A stretch of DNA of 64,000 nt from Ditylenchus dipsaci (Eukaryota; Nematoda; Chromadorea; Rhabditida; Anguinidae), in NCBI GenBank assembly GCA_004194705.1, contig SADC01000024.1, positions 186,001 to 250,000 on the forward strand. The letters are read 5' to 3'. The position numbers and the translations under genes were made by a program. This document shows, piece after piece, positions 47,201 to 58,900 of the stretch. Every line of letters begins with the position of its first letter. Positions within the stretch are counted from its first letter, which is position 1. A model generated the notes under the pieces. That model searched no databases. It was not told the DNA's origin and saw only the letters and a program-made list of their open reading frames with translations.

Positions 47201-48620
47201 ATGGTTTCTACAAATATTCTATTGCTACTACTACCTGCTCAAGTGATGTTCATTGACGCTTACACCATTTATCGTAACATGTTTTTATTGTTCAATAAAA
47301 GTAGTCAACATTTTTTTAGAACGACAATCAGACGGCAATAAATTTCGAGTAGAAAACGCAGAATCACATAACAGCTTGGAGTCTGGATCATTGCCTTTTG
47401 CAGCTCTTGAACAACATTTAGACAGTAATATTGTGGACTATTCACCTGTTTCTCTCTCTTCAACCAATAATCCAGCCAAGTACAACAAAGAAGAACACAA
47501 GCTTCGTGGCAGAGAGAAATTAACTGAAGACAGCTCTAATTGGGCAGTAGATAAAGTCTCTACACAAATGGGATATGCTCAAAAACTCTCCAAAACACAA
47601 AGTAATAACTAACTAAAATACTAAATTTATCGTACATTAAGAGCGAAAATTTGCTGCAAAAACTTTTCTCATCCGGCTGACTTCCGCAAATATCAGCGAT
47701 ACAATGAGCTTTCTAGTAGTACATGACATGCTGAATAAACAAATACTGCTATATGACTAAAAGCAAAAAAAGGTAGAAAAAAATAACGTAAAAGTTCTCA
47801 AACCTAAAATTCAAACTCCGTATTCTTGTTCGGTATGGTTAATTTGCATGTGAAATTGCTCTTAAAATACCAAATCAATGTCAAATTTCAAATTCTGCTC
47901 GAGACAAGAATTTTTTTTGAGGTTGAGATGTGCACTCCCCTTAGTTGCTGGATGGAAAGCTTTTCGGACAGAAAAAAACGCGGAAATTTTTTCAAAAAAG
48001 TGGAACGAAATTAAATTAGTAGCTGTAGAATTTCTCGTACTATGTAGTTGAAATCCTACAGCTATCCATGTACAGTTATTGACTATATTCTAAAATATAC
48101 GAGAAATTTTACAATTATAGATAATCTTGTATAATTAAGAATATAATTGAAAAATGTAAGTTGATCACTGTAGAATTTAGACACTCGTGTTGAGGCACTT
48201 CGTTAAGAAATACGGTATTTCCGTTAATTTTCAATTTTTTCTAGAAATGGTCAGACTTCCAGCTAGAACAGCTCTGAACAACCACGACATTGGTGTTTTC
48301 CAACCTACTGTTGTTAGTCCTAGTACTCCTAGCACTCCTAAAGATATAGACAGTGTCTGGCTGAAAGCACTGAAAGAAATTTTGTTGGAATTTAAAGTGA
48401 GTTTTTCGCGACCATATTTAGATTAATTTAATCTAAAAGACTGCAGAAGAAAATGCGCAGCTCTGACGCCTCACAGCCATCTTTTGTCAAATCTAACAGT
48501 GTGGAAAGTACACCAACACAAGAATTTCGAAGACGGAAACCAACAGCTCAGTTGATGGAAAACGAGAGATTGGCAAATAGAAAGATTACCATTCTACCTA
48601 CTAGATTTCAAGACAATTGA
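47201..48620 (+). CDS. Putative secreted protein, 226 aa, four exons, unit 2
   Basis: Exons 47201-47273, 47320-47601, 48245-48396 and 48447-48620 mirror the unit 1 gene with identical lengths and phases. Visible protein differences are conservative or isolated, for example NWAVDKVST against NWAVEKVST, PKDIDSVW against PKGIDSVW, and RLANRK against RLAKRK. A one-base loss after the second exon lies inside the intron and would disrupt a read-through frame but not the spliced one, which supports this exon model. Function unknown; secretion is inferred from the leader. Confidence 0.6.
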
Positions 48621-49536
48621 TAGACAGGAAAAAGAAAAAAATTGATTGATTTTTGTTATTAGGTCGTCCCAAAAATCCTGCTCATTTTTTCTAATGAATT
48701 TTCCTGGCATTCTGTTTTCCCTTTAAATATTTTAAAAAGTTTTTTAAAGTTAACCTCTCATTTTGTAGCTGGCAACCTAGGCTACAAAATAAGAGGTCAA
48801 CTGTGAAAAACTTCTCAAAAAATGTAGAGTGAAAATACAATGCCACAAAAATTACATTTGAAAAAGATGGACAGAACTTTTGGACGAACTAATACCGTTA
48901 AGTTTTTCGTGTAACTTACAGTTCCTTTGTGAAAAAAGCGGCACACTACAGAACACCCCACCCAATCAATTAAATAATACTCGGCACAGTCAATTGAGGT
49001 ATACTCACCTAATCAATAGAATGGGTGGGGTATACCTTAATCGAGTGAGTGGGCAGTCAAGTATTCTTTAATCTATTGAAGAAGGTCTTCTTTAAATCCC
49101 TTGCAATCTCTGGGTTAAAATGAAAATACTTGCGTAAAATTTTAGACAACATCAATTCTTAAGTAGGTTACCATATTTAATTTAATTTTTTTACGTAAAA
49201 AACGCCATTTTTTTCAAAGTTGCAGAATATACTTTGTTTTAGGATAGCTTGGTAATATATTTTATTAAGAAATATATTTTAACATATTTCATTGGTTTAG
49301 GCCAAAAACTAGCACAGGACACTCTGGAAGTGGAGTGTACACCCAGGGTGCACACTATATCGAGTTTTGACTCTATTCGAAAAAAAATCTAAAATAATGG
49401 TGGTCCCGACCAAAAAACCGAAAGAATCACACTTATTCATTATTGTCAAAATCTTATTTATTTACTGTGTATAAAGACTATTTTTGAGTTATTATCAAGA
49501 CTAACATTACCACACAACAAAAAAGTTTACTGGGAA

Positions 49537-51269
49537 TTAGTTTTTAGACCACTCCACTTTTGTCTTTTCTTCTTTCTAAAACAAAAACATCATTCTTTTA
49601 GGCACCATTAAACCAACCTCCTCTATGACGAATTGTTTTTTGTCAACTGTTTTGAGATTATTGCGGAAATCCACTTTAGATTCTCCTTTTTTCTTGATTT
49701 TGTCAAACTGACTATCAGTTTTGGACACTTTTTTCAGGGTGGGCTTGACGCTGCGAAAAAAAGTATGGAATATTGTATTTTAAATTGAGTAGAAAAAGTT
49801 ACAATTTGCCGCGAAGATCGTTGACAGCAATACTCAATTCATTGATTTCAAAGTCTTTTTGGCGCACTTTGTAGGACAAGTCGTAGGAAGCTGACTCTAA
49901 TTCTCTAAAATGAACAAAAAATATTTTTGTTGAATTAGAATGACTTTTTACGTAATACGATCAACAAACTCCTGTCCAACTTTGTGCCATTCAGCTAAAA
50001 GTGTAATTACGTTAAATAAGTAAGCTAAAGCGTCTTCGAAATTGTCTCAGCAACTACCGCGCTTTATCTGAAAACCCACTTAACCGTATGATATACTCGA
50101 CTCTGTCACTAACGCACACCCAAAAGGTTCATTCCCGCTTAGGGTCCGACACTTTTTTACCCTAAATTTTATAGCTATTTGCTGATTGTAATTCGCCAGC
50201 CTAGTGCGAAAGGTCGCTAAGACCCCTATTTCGTCAATCGTTTGAAACACTATATTTTCATCATTTAGACCCGCGACTCTCCCAAAAGCGCACGCACGTT
50301 TTCTAAATTGACAGAGTCGACTGTAATCCATTTCCCGAATTCACTTCCCGGCGTGCACTTCTCAAGTTAGTTCCAGGCTAGGGTCCAACACCTTTTAAAT
50401 CTGATTTTCGAAGTATTTTGTCCATTCCGATTCTTCAGTCTAGTCCGCAATGTCATAAGAATTTCAATTTTACCATTTGTTTCTAAGATACACTATAGTT
50501 TCACCATTTATAGATGCCCCGGGTTTAAGTTTATCGAAATAGGTTTGAATGAATTCGTATTTGTTATCACATCTTAATTGAGCGATTTTCACAAAAAATT
50601 GCACTTCTGATATTGATGTTACTACATTTTAACGATATATTGTCTCTTTTGAATATGGCTCTAAAGTTTAGAGTCTAAACACTAAACACATTTTCTTATT
50701 TTGAACGAGGGGATTTTCAAGGAAATGCAGTGTGTTGCTTAAATCACACTTTAAATAATTCTATGCTTACCCTCAGACATAGAGTCCAAATCAGGAAGTG
50801 GAAGTATTCGTTCAGCAAGAATTCTCTGTCTTTCTTGTTCTTTCAGCATCTGCTGCTGTTTCAGATCTTCCGCTGCTTTCAACATCAACAGCTTCTAGAC
50901 AAGATTTTTTTTTAAATTAGCTAAAGCTCATATTTGAAAAGCCAGCTTACACGGAGTTTCTTTTTTCGCTCAGGTGTTAAAAAGCCTAAAATTAACTTTT
51001 CTGTTTTTCGCTGTTTTTTAAATAAACAATTGTACACCTTTTTTGGCCTTCTTCATCCTGCCAGCTTCTTCTAACCTTTTTCGCACTTCGGCTTTAAAAT
51101 ATTGAGTTATTTATATGAAATTATATTAGCAAAACACACCTTTTTTTCGGTCACGATCAGCTTGTCGTTTTTGCTAAAAAAATTTGTAAAATCAATATTA
51201 GAATGTGAATAGTAGTTTGTTGATTACATCTTCTTCGTCGTCTGACTGAGGCCTCCATAGCGTGGTTGA
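49537..51269 (-). CDS. Troponin I, unit 2 copy
   Basis: Same nine-exon layout as 17305-19031, with the stop at 49537-49539 and the last exon at 49537-49575. As far as I can compare by eye the exons from the [12 protein letters not shown] block to VEWSKN carry no indel between copies, while introns and flanks do. The two copies would therefore encode the same troponin I, making this a recent dosage duplication of a muscle thin-filament gene if the assembly is right. The N-terminal exon has the same ambiguity as in unit 1. Confidence 0.88.
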
Positions 51270-51427
51270 CTATTTGTGAACTCTTGTGAAGGGTCCATGG
51301 TTGATCTGCCGAATAGAAAATATTTTAATGGTTTCAACGCGTCTGATAAATAAGAAGAAGGGAATGCAACACTTTGGCAAATAACTAGACATAATACAAA
51401 AAAAGATAACTGAAGAAATATTCAAAA

Positions 51428-51660
51428 TACCGTATTTTCTCTAATGAACGCGCCCCCTGACTTTGAGGGTTTGTATCTCAGAGCAGAATCTTTTTTCGAT
51501 CTGTTTTTTCTGCATTTTCTTATCTCCCGCGAGCTCTACCGATTCTGCTTTTTAGATTTTTGATTTTCGCCCAAAAATATCAAGATTTACCTCAAATTTT
51601 TCCGATCTTTGGGATCCAAAAAATATACGCGCCGACGCGTTATTTAGAGAAAATACGGTA
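51428..51660. mobile_element. TACCGTATTT-type MITE, unit 2 copy
   Basis: Copy of 19188-19419 upstream of troponin I; starts taccgtattttctctaatg and ends gagaaaatacggta. Confidence 0.7.
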
Positions 51661-53018
51661 GGCCGAAAATGTCTTGATCAGCCCTGTGCATTTTCAAAAC
51701 ATTTACCATGTTTCCTCTAATAGTCTCTAAAATTGTTCAAAAATCTGGAGCTGATCTTAAGATTCTTGGTTTCTCAACCATAATAGAAACGCAAAAATCG
51801 GCTTAAATTTTCAATTTATAAAATCGCCAGTTTATTTTATTTCTGGGAACACTAACAAATGTTTAGAAACAGAATTTTTTTAATCGCCGGGAATTAGGAA
51901 AGCATGAAAATTGACTTTTTAAATTTATAGCCTAACTAATATGTGCATACCGTATTTTCTTTATTGAGCGGGCCACCTACGGGAGGCTTGAAAAATAAAC
52001 GGGCCCTCTTAACTAAAGGCCAACTGAGGGCCTCCAAATCCAAATTTTTTGAACTAGATTCTTAAGATTCTATTAGCATAATTTATAGACTTAGCCTAGT
52101 ATTTTGTTATAAATTTAGCTTTTTAGGTTCAATATTTTAAGATATATTTTGTCATAATTGTAGCTTGGTACGCTTAGTACAATTATTACTGAACTACCAC
52201 AAGTTTCACGTAGAAAAAAGCCTTCAATCTTTATTCCACAGAATCCCTATCGGATAAACTTGTACTACCGTACTTTGTTTAATAGGACGCTATGGTGACT
52301 TATTTTTCAATCGCACTCCAGGTGGTGGCTAATTAGAGTTAAGTGGGTAATTAGAGAAAATAAGGTATAATTTTCATTTTACCCAGATTACAAAGTACGA
52401 AAACTATTTTTGGCTAAGTAACTAAAAAAATGTTTGTTTCACAAAAAAATTCGTTTTTTCATTATCAATAAGAAGAGTGACATGAATTTAACTTTCTCTT
52501 GTTATACAAAAACATGGTTATACATTTTTACAATTATCGATGCGTTAGACTTTTTCTTCAGCTGTTCGCATTAAAGTAATTTATATGTGCAATTCACAGC
52601 CTGTTCTTGCACAAATTAACAAAATGTCATACGCTAGCATGGCCAGTGATAAGTAAAACCTAGACCAGTAATAAGCTTGTTAAGTGCATGCAAAAAAGTG
52701 TAAGTTGAAGTTCATTGTAACAAGTTCAATTGCTGAAACTTCTTCAATTTCATGATTTTCTGGTTAACTATATGTACAAAAAAGAATGAATCATATTATT
52801 TTTTAAAGCAAAAATCAATAAAAAAATTAAAAAGATTGCGAATTTTTTGAAAAAGACATATTGGAAAAATACTAAAATTTGCTTGAAAAACGGGCGCCGG
52901 AACCGGAGTTTTTCAAAATCGGCGCCGAGCGCCGGCGCCCTTATTTTCTGAAAATTTTGGGGCGTACACCGGCGCCCGTGCCACTATGCTCATATAAACA
53001 TTGCTCAATAAAGTGAAT

Positions 53019-53265
53019 TTTCGGCGCTACTGTAATATACCCCCCCCCCCTAAAAACCCTCCTGTAATATGCCAACCACGCAACCATCCCCCTCGCACCC
53101 CATAAATTTTTTATTATTAGAAATTAGGCTTAGCCCTAAGGATTAGGTTTCGGGCTGTAGGCAATAGGTTCAGGGATAACACGTAATAATTTCACCACTT
53201 TTCAAAAAAAGTATGGTTTTCGGGGTACCTGAAAAATTATGGATGGGGGGGGGTATATTACAGTA
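53019..53265. repeat. C/G-run-capped TIR element, unit 2 copy
   Basis: Copy of 20775-21022, starting ttcggcgctactgtaatata and ending with a G-run and tatattacagta. Confidence 0.6.
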
Positions 53266-53314
53266 TCTTTTTTTGGGAAGGGGAGGGGGTTCTTTATATG
53301 ACAGTAGCATCGAA

Positions 53315-54014
53315 TTTTCGACCCTACTTGAATATACCCCCCCCCCCAAATCAACTTTTTTTAAAAGTGTTTCCAAACACCTTATATCGACCTAAAATGG
53401 CCTCAGGAGTTCAAAAAAGACATTATTTTTGAGTTTATGGTCAATAAAAAATCGAGTTTTGGACACTTTTAAATTTTGACTTTTTACCTGTTTTAGCATG
53501 TTTTGGTCACTGGAGCTGGGCAAAAATAGTCTCTAAATGCATTTTCGATCAAGAGTCTTGCTCGGAATTATGTCTAAGGTAAGTGAGTGCGCGCATCTCT
53601 AACTCTCAAGCCCCCTGCGCCCCCTTCAGGGCTTGGTTGCTTGGGGTTGAGATGCGCACACCCACATACCTTAGACGCAAATCCCTCGAAAATAACTCTG
53701 GATGCATAAAAAATGTATGCATACCAGAGTTTATTTATGCAGTAGGCCCCAGTCAACAAAACTATGTTCAACATCTTTCTTTTTTTTTAGAAATTGGCAC
53801 CTTTTGGGTCCATTTCCACCCAAATACAGACCTAAATCCCTTTAAAAATGGTCAAAATGGGTGATTTTGGGTGGTCCCAAAACTCAGTTTTTATTGATCA
53901 GAACTCAAAAACAATGCCTTTTTTGAACTCTTGAGGCCATTTTAGGTCGATATAGGGTGTTTGGAAACACTTTTAAAAAAGTTGATTGGGGGGGGGTATG
54001 TCCAAGTAGCGCCG
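53315..54014. repeat. Foldback element, unit 2 copy
   Basis: Copy of 21071-21769 with different C-run and G-run lengths. The site about 70 bp downstream, which carries the 533-bp hAT MITE in unit 1, is empty here (tatagagt at about 54088). Confidence 0.75.
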
Positions 54015-54590
54015 AATTTTCCTTAATTTGGACACATTTCAGCAAAAAAGGCTATTTCATCATTTTTGAAAAGATTTTTAATGCTATATAGAGTGCAAAT
54101 CTTAAAATGATGAGAACCCTGCATTAGCGCCAAGTCTGATTTAATAATCAAAAAAATTATCAAAACAAAAATGGTCATCTCTATGAGAAAAGCGGAGAAG
54201 ATTGATGCGAAAAAACATAACTTGTTTTGTATCGAAAATAAATTCGGTGTCAGTATCAAAGATTTGCTTAAAAGTGAAGAAATTTGAAGAAATTGGAATA
54301 TAATTTATATGATCTCTCCTGTTTCCGAAATTTTATTCATTCTGAAATTTTAATTAGTACACACCACAAATACGGTAATCCGTGTTAATTTGTGGATTTT
54401 TGAACAAAACCTTAAAAAGAGTCTGCATAACGTACAGTAATGCGGTGCCATCAGAGACAACCAAAAACGTTTTTTTCTAATTCACGCAAACAAATTAGAC
54501 ACATTGGCAGACTGCTAACTAGCACAAAAGTGTGTATACACAAACTAAAACACTGGGTAGAATAACATAAAGAAGTTGCTAACAAGTTGA

Positions 54591-54839
54591 ATGGATCACT
54601 CCAATGCTAACAGTTTAGCTAACCAGCTAGCAAGACTGGTAAATACCAACATCCAGCTAGCACTGAAGAGTAATGCGCACCCACAGCTTGTGTATTTTTT
54701 AAGAAGAGGATTTAGAAATGAGATACTCCTACCTACCCAGCTACCTACTATTCCAGTTGGCTGGCTGCTAATGCTAGGCTTGAGCTTGGAAAAAGATACT
54801 ATGTACAATTTACTTTATTTTAGGTTTTATACACGATGA
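54591..54839 (+). CDS. Hypothetical 82-aa protein, unit 2
   Basis: Identical in protein sequence to 22882-23130, starting MDHSNANSLANQLARL. No domain or leader recognised. Coding status is uncertain because both strands are open. Confidence 0.3.
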   Translation: MDHSNANSLANQLARLVNTNIQLALKSNAHPQLVYFLRRGFRNEILLPTQLPTIPVGWLLMLGLSLEKDTMYNLLYFRFYTR

Positions 54840-54880
54840 AATAAATGGCAACTCCACATAGAAAATGATTTTTTAACCAA

Positions 54881-55144
54881 TACCGTATTTACTGTATTAA
54901 GTCCCCATGGGAGTTATTTTTCAACCTCTGAAAAATCGAAAAATTTTGAGGTCGAATTTGAGATTTTTGGGTGCTCAACCAAAATCTGAAAAGTTTAATC
55001 AGGTGAACTCGCGGCAACTAAGAAAACGCAAAAAACAGATTTCCGAAATGTTCGCTCTAGGCTGAGATATAAGGTCCGTAGGGTGGGGACTTATTAGAGG
55101 GTGGGGAGTTATTAGAGGGTGGGAGTTAATACAGTAAATACGGT
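54881..55144. mobile_element. TACCGTATTT-type MITE, unit 2 copy
   Basis: Copy of 23173-23419 with an extra internal attagagggtggg repeat; ends cagtaaatacggta. Confidence 0.7.
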
Positions 55145-55988
55145 AAATGCAAGTAATAAAGCTTGAGATTCTAAATTCAACTTTTTGATACAATATTTGG
55201 GTGGCTGGATTGGAAGGTAAGTTGATTTAACACTGCTCGTCCTGCAACCTTCCAAACAGTGGCCAACAATCAGTGCCTGTAAATAGAGGGTAAATAGGGC
55301 AGTAAACGGGTGGTGTTAATAAAAAGGGGTAAGATTAAGCTGAAACTAACTTTTGGCAAGTCGATCACTGTCTCTGAGCACCTGAAACATTGAAATTTAA
55401 AATTTTTTTCTCTCGAAATGTTTAGCGAACCTAAAGGTTTTCAGTTGTACCTGAGAAGCTGATAACAAAATTTATGTCTGTGAAAAATCAACAGATGGAC
55501 AAAAGGCAAAAATTAGAAAGTCATAGAAATGGGAGACCAATGTGTAATTTTGTAATGGCTTTTTATGTAGAACCAGGTTTTTCGGATACGAAAAAAATTT
55601 TAAAACTATGTTCTGCCCCTTATTTTATATACTAGTCTGGCAGGTTATCAACTGGCAAATTTTAACTTAGTTAAAAATTACAGAAGTAAATACTTATACT
55701 CAAAAATCAGACTTTCGAAAACTCACATAATGAGTGCGCAACATAGACTTGGTTGTGGTCACTTGGGCCATGCTGCTCATGCTTTTGGGTGGAGCAGCGC
55801 TAAAAGGGATACAGGCTCATTGACATCAGCACTGCTGCCATCGAACAAGCCCTGCGCATCCCCAACCAGCAAAAACCTGGGCTTACTGCTGCTATTGTCT
55901 ACGCTGCTAGTCATAGAAATGCACTGCAGGTTGCAGTTGCGCAACCAAATAGTCATCTGGTCTTAAAAAAGCAAAAAAAATTATTGAC

Positions 55989-58900
55989 CAAATGATGATA
56001 TTTGAAATTGCCAACCAGGCGCATCGACCACATCTCCATACCAATCAAGTATTTTGATGTCAAAAACACTATACGCGGCTTCTTCCTGCTTAGCAGATCT
56101 TGAGTCAGTAATCCGGAATATTATTGCTGTAAATTTGGTTGATTAAAGTAACTGAAGTTTTTGATTCTAATTTGTGTAGCTCAAAATGTGTTCGAGTGGA
56201 TATGTAAATTGGCCCTGCACTTAGATCTTAAAATTACCGATGTCAAAAATATTTTTTGTGAATGGCGGCGTTTAAAAAACTACCAAATAGCCCCTTAACT
56301 TTTTCAACTTAAGTGAAAAGTACCCAAATATATGTCCAGACTCAGAAAAAGTGGGTAACTAATTGTCAGTCACAACTTCCGTACGCTAGCCTACGCCCGA
56401 GCCTAAGGGCTAAGCCTAAATTTGTTGTTTTGAAGGGTAGTTACAGCGATTTCTAAATGGGCGGATTCTGGGGGGGGGGGGGGTTGGGCGTTGGTGATAT
56501 TCGTTAGTAGCGCCAAAAATTCTAAGGGGTGAGTGTTCCATCAAAAACTGGATCCGTGCACATGCCTGGGTTAGCGTGCTCTATGTAGTAACCATATTTT
56601 CTAAGTTCGGCTACTCGTTGAAGTCTTTATTTTAAAATGACTTGATTCTAATGGATGAAGACAATGATCTCAAACAAAACAGGCTACTGTCCCAGTGAAG
56701 TGTTCATCTCTCGTCTGTATTCCAGACACTCTGAAATTATCGCAGAGATCACATACCAAATCTCGTTGGCTGACGCAGTTCATCACATAAAGAGTTGAAG
56801 GAAAGAGTGGAGCAGTTTGTACATCGGAGACTAAATTTGAAGGAAAATTCAAGGACGCCCTAAATATCAAAAAACCTACCTAGAGCATGTCATTTCAGCA
56901 CAAATGCAGGCTCCATTTGGCAGACATACTGTCTCGACCAAGTCAGCAGAAATAGTCTGCAGATTACTAGCTACAGACATGCCATTGCCTTGCTTAGCCC
57001 CTTCTCCATTTTCGTCATCTAGACGATATGCTTCAGGACCTGAGGACACAAAAGTCCTCGCCAATCCCTGTCTGCCAACATGTCTCATTTGACGGCGATG
57101 CCTGGGATGTTGTGCTACATTAAGTGCCACAATACCATCATCATCCTGGCTATTGTCATCCATGTTGCTGATTGCTCCAAAAGAGAGGCTCGAGGGTAGC
57201 ACTATCAGTCTACCCATAACAGCTGAAAAATCGGGAATCGTGTGAAGATCATAATTAATATTAGAGTTTGGACCGGGTATTCATTGAGTTTGGATAATCA
57301 GAAAAGGCTTCATTTTCAATGCAGAGGTTTGACTCGTTTCATTTTTGCAAAAAGTACAAAACAGAAATTTGTCAAATAAAATTTTTAAGCGCATCTTTAA
57401 AATTCGGGTTCTTTTTCCATAAACCGGATTTGAAGTAAGACGTGTTTACGGTCGTATCGAAGGTATTCAAAAAGCCGAAAAAATAACTACAAAAATGAAT
57501 TGATTTGCAGCAAAATGTTTTCACCAATCACAAACCTTCCAACTCCGATTTCAGGAACAGGTTGGAGTTAGAGCTAATATGAGGGGTGTTTACGATAAAA
57601 AAAATCCAACTTCAACTCGCACTTTGTTTCAAACGTATTTGAGTTCATCCTGGCCTAACATGAACCTAACAACATGGGAAACCAAGACAAAAATGCTAGG
57701 TCGGCTTTAATAAGCGATTTTCTGCTTTGGTCCCCTTGTTATTCTTTGAAAAAATTGTCTGATTTATGTGATTGCTCAATAAGAAGTCTGAGTTAAGAAT
57801 ATTTTTTCGTAACACTGTGATCGAGTTGTTTTACGTCCCAAGTTCTCAAAAAAATTACTTACAATGGCAAATAGCACTAATGGCTATTGGAGCCAAGTTT
57901 TCGGGAGAGTAGTTGGTAGGTGGCTCAATAACTGTGACTGCATAGGTCACTGCTCCTTCCTTTTCTATCTATACAAAAAAAGTAAATTAAAATTAAAATT
58001 CAAGCAAAACATTAGCTTACATCTCTGAGCAAAAAGTGAACAGCGGTTGAGCTGACTTTCGGCGGTTCCAATTTGGCTGAACCACTCTGAACAATTAAAA
58101 AAGATACAAAATCGGATTGTTCTTCAGCTGTATTGCTTACCAATAGCTCGACATTAGTGGCCTGGGTAGAAAAACCAGTGAAAAGGCCATGCTGGATTTC
58201 CAGGTGTTTGATCATCGAGGAGTGCAGTCTGAAAAACGTGATAAATTATTCAGAGTTTTTAGTTATTTAGGGAGGTAGACTTTTTAAAATAAAAAATCAG
58301 AAAAGTGAAACTTTTAAAAGAAAACGAGGACTCACACAATAGTAACAGTTTGCAAGATGTGAGATAAATTTCCAGGATTCCTTGACTGACTTAAGCGGAT
58401 AGTGACTGGATAGATGTCTGTGGGTCTCTTTGGAACGTCTCCTCCTCTCTGTAATCACTCTCACACCTAGTAGCAGACGACCATCCCCTTTGCTAGACAA
58501 GTACACAGATGTGGTAGTCGGGGCATCTACAATGCAATGTTCAATTAAAAAACAAGTCATTTATCAGCCTCTGAACAAATTTGGCATTTTTTACAAGTCG
58601 CATTTTTTAACTGTCTTAACTTTTGATTTAAAAAACTTTTGATAATTTCCAACTCGAAAACAGATCAACTCATTTTTATTAGCAAGCAATTGCAAGATAT
58701 TTTCCAAACCCAAGCTTACACTGAGTGAAAAAGGCAGCTCCTTGGCATCGAACTGGCGAACACTGGACAAATTAGCGGATGAGATGTTTCCAGTTATGCC
58801 AGCATGTAGACCTCTAGGCATTTGGGTAAGATGATAGCTGTACAGCGATCTGGCTCCAAAGTAGGTGTCCTAAAAACAAAATGTATAAAAATTTAATTCA

